The position numbers and the translations under genes are program-made. From Hymenopellis radicata (Eukaryota > Basidiomycota > Agaricomycetes > Agaricales > Physalacriaceae): a DNA stretch of 64,000 nucleotides. Positions 1 to 11,900 of the stretch are shown here, in pieces (position 1 is the stretch's first letter; each line of letters starts with the position of its first letter). The notes beneath the pieces are model-generated. The model did not search any database. It was given only the letters and a program-made list of their open reading frames with translations, and was not told the origin of the DNA. The DNA lies in contig JADNRX010000007.1 in the NCBI GenBank assembly GCA_015501595.1, forward strand, positions 62,001 through 126,000, written 5' to 3'.

Positions 1-743
1 AGCCCTTGAGCCTTTTCGACCTCCTTCGCCCGTATGAACAGCTCCGATTCGGGAAGGGCGGCACGAACGAAGGCAGCGAACATACTAATGCCCGAAGCAG
101 TCCAGAATAAGCTCCTCCATGTCGTGGCAGTCTCAGGAACGAGTCGCAGATTGATACAGGCGGCAAAGAGATAGCCGACAGCGTATCCCTGCTGTAGAAC
201 CCCACTAGCAAGACCGCGGACTTCGACGGGCAGATTTTCAAGCGCTGTACTCGCTGCCATACCCCAAATCCCACCCATACCAATACCGAACAGCGCGCGA
301 ACAGCAAGGAATTGAGGGAACGTGTTGACGAACCCGCAACTGAGTTCAAGTACGGATATGATCACCAAGTTGAGAACCAGAGGCCATTTCCGACCGTATC
401 GATCAGAGGCAATTCCGAAAACAACTGCGCCAACCGATCGAAGGAGAAGCGTAAGGGTGATCGCCTCAGTGATGTCGGTCGTCTGTTTGCCAAACTGGTC
501 GGCCAAGCGAGTAACCGTGAGGGACACGGAGAAGAAGTCAATCGCATCGCACGACCATGCGAGCCACCTGCGCGAAGAGATGTGAGTTCATGACGACGCC
601 AAGTGCCAAGATGTCGTGTCGTACCCAGACCAGAAGTGCGCCCACTGGATCCAAGTTAGACTCGCCAAGACGGTGAGGAGAGGCCGCTGCTGGACACCTT
701 TTTCGCGTCGCGGAATGAGATTGCTCAGGAAGTAGGGCGCCAT
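1..743 (-). CDS. JEN1-like MFS carboxylate transporter, 5' part (runs off the left edge)
   Basis: Major facilitator protein of the plasma membrane, probably proton-coupled uptake of a monocarboxylate such as lactate or pyruvate. Exons on the minus strand are 743-625 and 567-1, with a 57-nt intron (624-568) that restores the reading FWSG-WLAWSCDA. The start is the ATG at 743-741. The first membrane segment carries WSCDAIDFFSVS and is followed by TEAITLTLLLRSVGAVVFG and then the A-type loop SDRYGRKWPL; later FGIGMGGIWGMAAST and GLASGVLQQGYAVGYLFA follow. These are typical of the JEN1/sialate-like MFS branch. About 229 residues are visible, so roughly half of a usual 450-520 aa protein is outside the window. 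The substrate is inferred from family resemblance only. Confidence 0.85.
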
Positions 744-1747
744 TGCTTTCTGTGTGGTGGGAGGGGCGAAAGGCAGCTCACGTCGAATTTTGCCAAGAAC
801 GCAGGGCTTTATATGTTCCTATTTCCGATCAACAGGTGTGGGGTGCCCCGCGTGCCGACGTTTATATTTAGCTCAGCGACAGGCGGCTAGTATCGACCGT
901 CAACGAAAAAGACACTTGATCATCATGTGCTGTGAAACACAACAAGAGAATGCTAATGGTTGTGATGCTGTCGAAGGGCATCGACACGCATTAAAGCCAT
1001 CCACACTAATCTACAGATCGTATGTCAGAGTAAGCAACACAGGATACAGATGGAATACTCCCACCTTGCTCCCACCGCAGGGTAGGATCCTGAATCTTCT
1101 TCCCGCGTTTCCTCGCTCTATTCATTCGTGCCCTAAACATGGTTCGTCGTTCCGAACATCAGATGTGGTGATCTATTCGATGCGGAGACCCGTTTTCCCG
1201 GAGGTGAATTAGTTGTGCAAGGTCCTGGTAAGTATCCTTCAAATCCGGGGATCCAAGCTGGATTCAAGTGTCCATGACATGCGGTCGATCGGCGTATGAC
1301 CAGAAAATGGGAATGTCATAAAGGGGGAGATGTTTCTCAACCGAAAACCAGTTTGACGAACCGAGCCTCTTCGGGCCTCCTGGGGCACCAAAGCAACCCC
1401 ATGCGGATAAGTACGGCGGACGGAGGACAACGTTGGTAAGCGTTGGAATTTGTTGACCACTATCAGATCAATTACACTTCAGCTGCGTTGGGGACTTGGG
1501 GAGACATCGAGACCAGCGGAGTAAGGTTTAAGAGGGCTAAGGAGACAGAACGGACAGCAGGTGGGAACGGTGGGAACGGCGGTTCAGGCTTGAGGCGGGT
1601 ACCTGCCGACAAGGCGAATACCTCAGCCGCCACCAATCAAGCAACTGACAGAGCAAATGAGCAGAATACAGTATTCCATGTCCATTGATACAGAGAATAA
1701 ATACGACTTACGCTACAAATGAAAGCAGTTGGCAAACGATGATACAC
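744..1747. other. intergenic, no supported gene
   Basis: About 1 kb between the transporter start and the 3' end of the GIY-YIG gene. It has only short ORFs without recognisable motifs or a convincing splice pattern. It should contain the transporter promoter (towards 743) and the terminator of the next gene. Confidence 0.5.
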
Positions 1748-3210
1748 TCAAACATGCATGCGAACGAATTCTCCCCAGTCCTCGATAACTTTCTTCACCA
1801 TCCCGTCCCATTCCCGCCCCTTGTAAGGTCCGGATTGAACACGTCTAAACTCGAAGATTTCCTTGTGAAGGGCGCCGCCTGCTTTCCGTGAGAAGGAGAA
1901 AGAAAAAGAAATAAAGCGAACTAACAATCTTTGCAAGGCCGGCCGTTGCCGCCATTACCCATGCCGCCACCGCCACCTTTTTTCTTCGGAGACGTTGGCA
2001 GACTCGTGAGATCGACCTTGAGATTGTTCTGCCCTTTACCTTTGCCTTTAGAGAAAGCTTTCCATCCCGGCTCTAGGTATGCGCCGTTGACCGCCAAATC
2101 CGCTAACTCGAGGTGGACAAGCCTCTCCAACCGATGGCACCATACATCATCATTCCCGCCCTCCGGTAAGATTACACGCCCCTTCATTAAGCTTTCGTCC
2201 TCACCAACGGAACCAGGATACCACCCGCGCAAGACCTGCTCTTTAGATCCGCACTGCTTCCCCCATTCATTCAACCGTTTCACTACATTCACGGCCCTGC
2301 CCACTTTGAGCTGGATGGTTTTGGCCGCGCTCGAATCCCGGATCTCAAACGTGTATATGTAGCCCTCGACGTCCGACTGAGATCTTGCCTTTTCCATCTC
2401 GACGCGTAGCGCGACTTGGGTATCTGGATGGAGATATGAAGGAATATAATCTGCAAATTCCACCCATTCCGGACCGTCTTTTCCTTTCCTCCGAGCGTAA
2501 AATCCCGTAGGAACGAGAAGATCCTTCGTGTGTTGAAAACAGAACCGCTCTACCCCCGGATACGCTGGTCCACCATTCTTGACTTGACGCGTACAACGCT
2601 TCCCAGCTTTGGTGACGCCGGAACACTGGGTTTCTGGAGGAGCAGAAGGATCCGGAGGGGTAGAAGACGCGCGCTTCCGCTGTGGTTTAGGTGGTGTAAA
2701 AGGAGGTCTGCCAGCAGTAGTTGAAGCAACAGAGTTTGGAGAGGGGGGATGAAAAGCGGGTGTCTGTCCGGGATCTGGCATTCGATGAGGTGGTACTTCC
2801 GGAGCAGAATGAGGCCGCTGTGGTGTATGAGGGACACCTAGTCCGGACGCAGGCGTATCGGCAGGTCGAAGAGCATGTTGCATTGTCAGGGATGGTCCAG
2901 TATATGGTAAAGGCATTGGTGGAGGTCTAGGAAGAGGTTGAAAGCCTCCGACAAAGCCAGGATGTGGGCTATGCATTGGACGGGGATTGTAATCATAGCT
3001 ATGTCGTTGTGGTTCGTGACTGGTGCCCTGGGTATTATAAGAATGATCATAACTTGGTCGGGAACCGTAACTCGGACGATGGTTAGGCTGTAGAGACAGA
3101 TTGCTGAACGCGTGAATAGGCAGTTCAGGTTCAGCAGAGGGTTTCGGCGGCGGCTTCGGTTTCTCCTCGAGGTCTAGTAATTTCGCGAGGAATGCCTTGG
3201 CCTTACCCAT
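1748..3210 (-). CDS. GIY-YIG family protein, T5orf172/DUF1766 domain
   Basis: Two exons, 3210-1926 and 1878-1748, give 471 aa; the 47-nt intron restores the reading CKDC-GALHKEIFEF. The start is the ATG at 3210. Residues about 15-200 are proline-rich and low in complexity (many PxP, His and Ser), probably disordered. The second half has a Cys/His cluster (CSGVTKAGKRC, then FCFQH) followed by GYIYTFEI, LKVGRAVNVVKRLNEW and HRLERLVHLELADLA, the order seen in fungal DUF1766 proteins such as the meiotically up-regulated mug113 family. This fold derives from GIY-YIG nucleases, but activity in the fungal proteins is not established. The C-terminal FVRMHV follows a tryptophan-rich helix (WDGMVKKVIEDWGEF), also typical. 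No frameshift was seen. Confidence 0.8.
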
Positions 3211-4988
3211 GGTTTCTAGACCAAATTACTGCTACCAAGTAAGTAGGGCTCTTTTATTAAAGGCAGCAATTAACCCACGATATACACGTCTCTGCGTCTG
3301 GCACCGAGCTCGTCGCCGTCAAACCGTCGTGGCCACCGCGCTGTCGTTGAAAGAAGTATAAAAGCTGTGCAGCGTCAGTGGCCATGTTTGGATCCATTAA
3401 TCGCCTCGAGCTCCGGCATTCTCCGACGACCTTGTCCTTTCAACTTGCTTTCAACTACTTCTGTTCGATTCGTGCTGCATCCTTCTTTAAACTGCTGGGA
3501 TACATTTATGGATGCGGACTTCGTGTTTGGCGGGCGTTTTCAAATACACCAACGACTAGCTTGACGACTCTAAAGTTCCAGGAGTTCGAAATCGGGACCG
3601 TTGGATATTCTCTGGCTAGGCCTCTTGTGTATAGTCGCTAAAACACATAGTTAAAAGCCTCTTCCCTCTTCCTGGTCACTGGTCTTGTACGCACTTGGAC
3701 TGGCTACCGATCAGTCAGCTTAACAATTGCCATTAACTCTCAGTCGTCGTTCCATGCACTCCCACTGCTTCTTGTTATAGTCATTTCGTCGTTTACTAGT
3801 CGCCTGTTATGGAATTTCTGACTGCATTCCACTTGTGACGTGCCACGGAAATCAAAAATGCTTGTCATTCTCTTCATCCGTCTGCTCCTCCAACTCAGGC
3901 TTGAGGATCTGCGGCGATGTTTTTACTAGCGATTGTTCACGTATACCTCTCTACATCCATGTCTTCTGCTCCGTTTCCGACCTTCTACCCCGCCAGTTAC
4001 AGATCGAGCGCCAGGACCTACAGGCTTAATAATTCAGGTCTAATGCACTGCAAACGAAAGTTGTATGACATGACACTCTCTGAAACTCGGACTATCCTCG
4101 TCTTTCGACAACCTAGAACTGGCTGGTAAGTAGTGGTTACCAATATTTCCTCGTCTTGTGGTAATGTCACATTCCCGGCTAATACTAATAGATGCGGCTT
4201 TGAACAGTATTGACCTCAAGAACGTGGGTGTTACACGATTCGATAACGCGACTGCCGACTTCCTGCTACTTATTCTACCTTTCCCATGTTTTAGTTCCTC
4301 GACCTTGTGCGCCACCCATCGTAACCATTGCCGCGAAAACTGGGAACGAAACAGAAGAGGAGCACGCCTGTCGCTGCAAGTCAAATAAAACTTCTTTTTG
4401 GAGGCGGATGTTTGCCTTCTGTCACTCAAGAATCATGCACGCCATTTCTTGTTCATGGCAACTTTCCGAACGTGTCAGCCCCATCTCATACTCGTACTCA
4501 TACTGGATTCGCACCCTGGGATCTGGAATAGTTGCTTAGTCAATCTTTGTTGCTCCCACTTTCACGTTGAAAGGCTGGCTATGTTGTTCAACGGTGAGCA
4601 TATCGGCGAGACATTGTTTGCGTCTATCCCTTAGGCTAAAGAAGCACTCCCTTTCGCAGGATTCTAAGCTATATTTTTCCCTGCCTCGAATCAAGGGGGA
4701 ACGGCTGCGCGTGACCGTTTCGACTCACTCGACGAGTCGCCGCCCTATCGTGGGAGCCTGGTGTTTCACATACAAAACAAATGAGCACCAGTCGCTGAAG
4801 AGCTGCTCAGTGCTATAGTCGAATGGATATTCATCCCGGTAACAGCTGCCAATGTGGAGAAGTGGGCTCTTATGGACAGCGTAGTATGTATGAGTCATGC
4901 ACTCAATGAAACTCACATGTCCGCTCCACAATGACATAGCCGACTTCTCATTTCAGCGACATCGATTTCGACACTGAAGACGCAAAAA
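3211..4988. other. intergenic, no supported gene
   Basis: About 1.8 kb between divergent genes. Several overlapping short ORFs exist (for example 3378-3641 and 4210-4539), but none shows a known motif or a coherent exon chain. It contains the promoters of the GIY-YIG gene (leftward) and the BTB gene (rightward). A TATA-like stretch (agtataaaag) lies at about 3355-3364. Confidence 0.4.
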
Positions 4989-6303
4989 ATGAGTCGGTCG
5001 ATCTCTCCTACCGACGCTACTCAGCTTGCATTATCCGACTCTATATTCGGCATCCCCCCTGCTACAGAGGATCCCTGGTTTTCTGTGAACGATAACGGCG
5101 CCGCCCTCGCCGCGAGCTCATCCGTAGGTCTTCGTGTCGTGCCCGTCGCGACGAGCTACTTATTACCATTGCCCAGTCCGTCATGTCTGACCCCCAAGCA
5201 GAGGACGACCGCAGTGGCGCCAAAGGCGGCAATGAAGAGCTGCGCGGACTGCCCACCCCTCCGGTTCGTAGCGCACATGATTTCCTCTTCAGCTCATTTT
5301 GATGCCTGAAGCCTTCTGCCACCGATCCAGAGGCCCCAGTCATGTCCATGTCGACCACATTCCACCGTGGCATGATCCATGACGGTCGCCCGGCTGACCT
5401 CATACTCGTGTCTTTCGATGCCGTGTATTTCCACGTTCACGCCGATGTCCTCCACGACGCGTCTGGCAACGGCTTTGCCTCATTACTCGAACAGTTGAGC
5501 TCGACGCGCGTGTCCTCCGAGGTCTCCCTGATAAATGTACCCGAATCGGCAGAGACACTCAACGTCGTCCTTCTTACCATCTATGGCAAATCCAGTGCTG
5601 ATTACCGACCCTCCTTTGAGGTGCTTGTCACCGCAGTGAACGAATTTGAAAAGTATGCGATAGACCCTAGGCGATATGTTAAACCCTCTCTGCCGCTCTT
5701 TGAAATCATACGGTTCCACATGCCCTTGCATCCACTCGAGGTGTACAGCGTCGCCGGACATTACGACCTGCATGAGCTCGCCGTCGCCGCCTCTTCGCAT
5801 TTACTCGGTTACAAGCTTAACACGATCTCCGACGAAACGGTTTCATATATGGGGCCCATCTATGTGCGCCGTTTGTACGCGCTACATATGAACCGCGCCG
5901 AAGCCTTGAAGAAAGTGCTAGTTCTCCCTCCCGAGCCACATCCTTCCATTCCTGCATGCAGCTTGATGGACCAGACCAAGGTTGCAAGGGCTTGGGCACT
6001 GTCGTCTGCGTATCTCATTTGGGATGCTCGTCCCGGTGCGCTTCGCACGCTCGTAGGACGTGCTTCTAGCTCACGCTTATTACAGACATGTCAGCCAGCT
6101 TTATTGAAAACACTTTGAGCCAACTGAAGCAGTCGATGACCTGCAATAACTGCAAGAAAAGGATCGATGAGAGAATCAAGAGGTGTGTCATTGATTGGTC
6201 GTCGGTAAAGGTACGACGCCATATACATGGCTTGAACGTTTTCTCATGCCAGACTCCTAGTGGACCATATAATTATGCATACTTATATGGGCAGAAGTCT
6301 TAA
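4989..6303 (+). CDS. BTB/POZ domain protein
   Basis: Best model: exons 4989-5123, 5177-5263, 5312-6035 and 6086-6303, 387 aa. Without the 48-nt intron 5264-5311 an in-frame TGA (5300-5302) would separate the upstream exons from the BTB domain; removing it keeps the frame. The BTB core begins with STTFHRGM, then PADLILVSFDAVYFHVHADVLHD, and is typical of Agaricomycete BTB proteins of unknown partner. After the intron at 6036-6085 the C-terminus reads SFIENTLSQLKQSMTCNNCKKRIDERI, with a CxxC pair and a final helix. A further 42-nt in-frame intron (6211-6252) is possible. Such proteins are often Cullin-3 adaptors or transcriptional co-factors in other eukaryotes, but no role is shown here. The 5' exons are the least certain part; the minimal start is 5342. 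Confidence 0.75.
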
Positions 6304-6512
6304 ACTCGAATTCATGTTGTACTTGTACCTTAACCCGTTTTAGATACCGTCGTGTACTTATTCCCAAGTCGTTTCTTGTTATCACTGCTTTCAACAACAC
6401 GCGCTCACAATTTTGGCGGTGGCGGAAGCAATACGTGAGTATGTAAGTGATCTGCCCTCAATTTCAAACCGTACCTTTTCCTTTCAACGACCAAGTCGTC
6501 TTTCACAAGGCG

Positions 6513-7561
6513 ATGCCTATAACTATCAGAGGAGAAGGTGATTGGCTACTTTGCGTTTATTGTCCATTGACGTCGTTAACAACAGGTCTACAGTTATTTT
6601 ACCCAAACATGACCCCAGCAAGGGCGACTACGCTGCTCCAACTGGACAGAGCAATCTTGTCCTGAGGACATGCGATAACGATGGTTGCAAGAACTACAAA
6701 GGCCTTGCTAACTGCGCTAGATGTAAGTAAGTGTTTTCTACGTCTCTTTTTCACGCCGACCTCAACTCTTACTCAGAACAATGAAATACTGCGTAAGTTC
6801 TCCCAACTGCAATTGACGCTACGATTTCTAACGCGCAGAATCTAAACAGAGTAAAGCATGTCAAAGTAGGACAACCATTGTACTCTTGTGTGTTCTTCAT
6901 CTGATGTTTTAACAGAAGCGGACTGGGCGCACCATAAAGCTTTCTGTGCAATAGCTTCTCGACCTAAGCGCCAAGTAAAAGGTTTCGACGGTGAACCGCC
7001 TCTACGTCGACACCTCCGGCACTGGACATCGCGGTTCGACAACTCCCTCAGACTCGCTGCCATCGTCGCGTTGGAGTTAGGCACCCATCCCGACAACATC
7101 GACAAAGTCGGCTTAATCGTGACGCTCAGGCCGCGGCCTCACGCGAACAGCGGCTCGCGGTTTTCCTTTGTGGCCGCTGCCGTTCATCCTCTTGACTTCA
7201 TTGAGGGTTTCCTGAAGCAGTCCCCGGACGGCGAAGAGATGTTGCGCCTGCACCACGACGAGCGTAAGGCGCTCATGGAAAGGACAGGCGGGGAGGACGA
7301 TTTCGTTGCGTGCCTTGTCTATAGTGCCAACGACGGACCGACGCCCTTGCTGGCGAGACCATGGCGGCGAGTTCGGTGAGTGCTCAGCCTGCTGATACTA
7401 GCCAATATTCACGTTGTTCTTCTAGTTTCAAACCCCTTGGTGTGAATCGGGGTGTTGCTCAAAGTGAGCAGCTAAAGGGCCGAGGGTACTTGGATTGGTA
7501 TAGGGATCTATCTTATCATATTGAGATGGATATTCCAGCGCGCACGATTGCGTCCAACTGA
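6513..7561 (+). CDS. MYND zinc-finger protein, tandem copy A
   Basis: Six exons (6513-6537, 6594-6726, 6777-6792, 6850-6865, 6916-7375, 7426-7561) give 261 aa in unbroken frame. The MYND finger is spread over four exons: CDNDGCKNYKGLANCARCK, TMKYC, SKACQK and ADWAHHKAFC. Two of these exons are only 16 nt. After the finger comes a conserved region (PPLRRHLRHWTSRF, LRPRPHANSGSRFSF) shared with copy B, then a short C-terminus ending DIPARTIASN. MYND fingers bind proline-rich peptides in partner proteins; the molecular role of this fungal subgroup is not known. It lies directly before copy B, in the same orientation, 210 bp apart, with the same six-exon layout, so a local tandem duplication is inferred. 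Confidence 0.82.
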
Positions 7562-7771
7562 GAGATAGACTATAGTAGACACTACTACTAGATCGACATA
7601 CGGTACCCCCTAATCAACGCGTCGCCCATCGCAAATATTTTCGATCACACTACCGCGCTCCAACGCTTGGCAACGACAATATATCCGCCAATTTTAAATT
7701 TATGTACATGAAATTTTCCTCTCTTCACCTCAACCACCACCTTAATCCGCCTACCGTCAACGCTACACGAA

Positions 7772-8810
7772 ATGCCCTTCATCATACAAAATGAAAGTAA
7801 GAAGCATTAATTCCATCATTTGGTTTGAAAGTGACATGGCGATTAGTCTTTACGAAAGAGGGTAGCGACCCAACGACAGGACCGGTAGAGCTGAGTTTCA
7901 AGTTCTGCAGCACGTCAGGCTGCGAGAACTATAAAAATCTGTCGAAATGCGCCAAGTGTCGGTAAGTCAACCACTACGCGACTGTCTAAGTCTTCGGTAC
8001 CAATCACGGTCGCAGGACAGCCATGTACTGTGTAAGTGAATACTAGAGGCGGCGGAACGCACCATTGATCCTCCATCCTCTCATAGAGCAGAGAATGCCA
8101 GAGTAAGCTCCATTCCACGCGGCATGATTATTTATTCACCCGTGTCACTATAAAGAGCAAGACTGGCCGCATCACAAAGCATTCTGCAAGCTCGCATCAG
8201 CCAAAGCCGCCGTCGCCCCCACCTTCGAAGACAGCGAGCCCCCGCTCCGCCGGAACCTCCGCCACTTCACCGCGCGGTTCAACAACACCCTAGTCATGGC
8301 GACCATCGCCGCCCTCGAGCTCATGCACCACCCGGAGCATCTCGACACCCAGGGCCTCGTGGTGACACTGGAGCCGCGCCCGCACGCCAACACCGGCGCG
8401 CGCTTCTCGCTCGCCACGGCACGCGTCCATCCTCTCGAGGACATCGCCGAAATCCTGGGCATGCAGGGCGAGTTTGGCATAAGGACGATGCAGATGCATT
8501 TGCAGGAACGCGAGAACCTCAAGCAGCGCACCAGAGGGAACGAGGACTTTGCGGCCATGCTGGTTATCGCTGAAAACAAAGGTGCCCATCTCCTGCCGGG
8601 AGATCATCCTTTGGAAGTACGGTGCGTATTTATCTCATTCTGGCAAGGAAAAAGCCTTTACGGTGTTTTAGGTTCAAGCCAATTCACATCAACTGGTCAC
8701 TGGTCAGAGGCAAACAGTTCGCGAAGCCGCGCAGCGACATAGATTGGATCGCCACACTTTGTTTACAAATCGAGCAGGACCTGCCCGTCATGGCTATGCA
8801 TAGCAAGTAG
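7772..8810 (+). CDS. MYND zinc-finger protein, tandem copy B
   Basis: Six exons (7772-7796, 7847-7961, 8016-8031, 8087-8102, 8156-8621, 8672-8810) give 258 aa. The first exon (25 nt) and the two 16-nt exons match copy A in length and phase. Finger residues: CSTSGCENYKNLSKCAKCR, TAMYC, SRECQK, QDWPHHKAFC. The body shares PPLRRNLRHFTARF, LVVTLEPRPHANTGARFSL and HPLEDIAEILG with copy A but differs at many positions, so the duplication is not very recent. The C-terminus is VRFKPIHINWSLVRG to MAMHSK. No frameshift was found. The coding part is richer in G+C at the third codon position than copy A by eye, which may reflect different expression. Confidence 0.83.
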
Positions 8811-8933
8811 ACATTCCGTTCGGTGCGCGATAAACAGTCATGATTGATATGCTACATCTTGGAGAGGTATACAGTACAAATAGCGGCCTACTATATCTAA
8901 TACACGAGTATGTACATTAGAACATACAGCTCC

Positions 8934-11900
8934 TCAGTGAAATGATCTCGAGTTTTTGAATCTGTGCCCACTGTATGGCGTGGAATCGTCACGACCCCGA
9001 TTCCTGTTCAAGTTGGGATTTGAGAGGAAAGTGTTCATGTTCAGCTGCATCGACAGAGGTGTTGGAGTATTGTGACCTGACGAAAACATCTTGACAAGGC
9101 TTGCCGCATCAAGTGGCATGTCCAACGGGAACGGGTTGGTGAGTGCCTGAGGGACAGCAGGTGTCGCGCTCTCAACCACAGGTGGCTTGAAGTTCTGTAA
9201 AGGGGGTCAGGTATGCATCAGGGCATTGTATGAAAGCAAGAGGCATACATATTGTCGTCCTTCTTTGTAAAGTTCCTCGAGTTTCGCGTCGAAAATGCCT
9301 TGTTCCTCGAATTGATGATAGGCCTTGTACAAATCGAGTGCAGACCGAGCATCCTCAATCGAGTCATGCGTGTCCGTCTGAATTTGTTCTCCAAGTACGA
9401 ACCACGAAAGGAATCGCAGCGATAAACGTCGTTGGCGAGATTTCACGAAGTAGAGATCGACCGTGTCAATCACTTGATCCGGCGGAACGAATATGTCTAG
9501 GTGAAAAATCAGGAAGGCGCCTTAGATCGGTAACAAGAAGCATACTGATAATCCGGAAGTCTTTCGAAAGTCCATGTCCGATGAATATGCATCCGCTGTC
9601 AACCAGAAGTCGTAGCTTCTTGTACACCACCTTCAACGGCGTTAAGGTATAAGGTGACTGCACGAGATCAAGGTCGCCAACTACAAAAACCAGGTCGATA
9701 TTTGATTCGTCGTAAAAGGAAAAGTACGCACATCTGATACCAGAGAACTCAGTGAGATAGTCAACGATAGTTTCACTGGTATGAATATGATCGTCAATGA
9801 ACGGAACCGCCTGTTTCGGGCCATCGCCTCGCAGGACAGAGACTCGAGCCAAACTCAACCGTGCTGGTCGAATGACTTTCTTCGTACCATCCGAGCGATA
9901 CTCCGTCTCTTCCTAGATAGAGCGCATTAGGTGTTGGCATTGGCCGCCAATCGCGAAACGACCAACCTGCTGCATTGAAACGAATTCTGCATCAATAGCC
10001 ACCAGCGTCCCAGGTGTTGGTAACTCATCGAAACGGAGAGGCTCATGCTTGATCAAATTAGGATCGCGATTCCTGCAAACATGTCAAGCGCAGTATCACG
10101 GTCAGTGGAGATACGTACATTGAGATTGAGGTATCTCGACTCAAAATACCTGCGTCCAAGGTGACGGGGAGTTGGCTGAAATCGAGGACATCGCGTAGGT
10201 CTACTCTCTCGAAGTGTAACACTGCTGGTACCTGGCTTAGTCTCAGCATGGGTCCTCATATTAGAAAGTGGGGTTTAACCTTCCACTTGTTCGGAAAACT
10301 CAGGGCTTCTTGTTCGGAAATATTACGAACGACGAAGTCGTTGAACAGGTACCACGGGCTGCCATAGTCGCTACTAGCCTCTGCCTCAGGAACTAGGATG
10401 CCGCTCAGTACCTAAACAATCAATGAAGGAGGAACTGACCCTTGACAATCGCGACCAGATGGGAATGCTTATCCACTGCGACAATTTCCACAATCATGGC
10501 CTGGAAAGCTGGGTTAGTCCGAAAAGCGTAGGTTAAGAGCTAACGTACCCTCAACTCATACGTGGCTTTCTCCGGGTCATCCTCGCCCTCAACCTGCCCC
10601 TGCAGTTCAACGCGTGGTTGAAGGAATGTTTGGTTCCTCTTATCCATCCAAATCTTGAGGGTTTCGTCACTACTGACACACGCATTCAACGCGAGGATGG
10701 GAGGCAGGTCTTTCGATGCAATTGATCTCCGGGAAGAGAAAGTTCCAAACTGTTTGCACGATTGACACGTCGCTTTATGTGTCATTTGACGAAGCAGTGA
10801 ATCCCTGAGGATACTCGCGAAGTCGGAAGGAGGCTGTATCTCGTTTGATATCGTCTACATCACCTAACGTTAAATGTACAGCAAGACGAGGAAACTAAGA
10901 GTGTACCTTGCGAGGATATATAAGATCGATGATGTGGGTGACATTCTCCTTCGTCCGGACAGCTTTGCAATTGACGCAAGTTACCCTGTTTTTGGCGTCT
11001 ATACCCATAAGTTGAGTTATAGGAGCAGCAGCTGGGTTGTACGAGTCAGGAACATAGCCCGGTACTTTGAGAAGAACAGGATTATGCGGGAAGGAGTTGC
11101 CTTCTGCACTGAGGTGGTCGATCAAAAAGCGATGGAACGATTGAATCATATGGCTATGATCAACCTCGTTAGATTCCCGACCGTAATCAATGAGATCAAT
11201 GGAGTTGGAGGCTAACAGTTATATGTTAGTAGACGCTAGGGCAACGAGACGCAACCGCCGACCTTGCGCAAGCACACCGACAGTCTTGCAGAAATTACTT
11301 GATTGGCAATTGGTACCTCGAGCATCTTCGAGCATACGGACGACAAAGCCTAGTTCGCAAAGCAAGCAGTGCTCCCGATTACAGTCGATCGCAACGTGAG
11401 ACTTTGCTAGCAGACGAATTGGCCGGGAATAGTGCATAGCTTGCAGCATGGAGTTGGTATACGAATTGAGAATATGTGTTTCCAAGCCGCTATATTCAGT
11501 CTTGTTGTAAAAGCTTCCAAAGCGGTAAGAGACAGTTCAAGGCCGGAATTAAATTGTACAAACCCAAAATCGAAATCCTCCACCCCGAACTTTGAGTACT
11601 CGATCTCAACTTTACGATAGATTTTTGGAGCCTCTTCGCCCGAATCGAAGACTGGCGTCTCAGGCTCATTCTGGAATAACCGTTAAAAGATATGAAAATT
11701 GTACAGGGAAACGTCAATTCTAACCTCAGAGGTTTTGGTCTTTCCACTTCTGAATCTGGCGTTTGGTTTCCGTTGAGTTGTGGCGACCACGTTGCGCTTC
11801 CCGCGGAGTTCTTTGGGTACAGTAGCGTAGGCGACATTATCATTGGTTTTCATGGTATTCAAGATCTGCGAGGGAATTTTCTGTGGAGGAGGGTAGTAGG

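Noticed and set aside
754..1212. 152-codon plus-strand ORF
   Set aside because: No motif, odd composition (Cys, Arg and Ser scattered) and no splice context; it lies in a promoter region.
5300..5302. In-frame TGA in the BTB gene as evidence of a pseudogene
   Set aside because: A normal 48-nt intron (5264-5311) removes it and keeps the frame, so no damage needs to be assumed.
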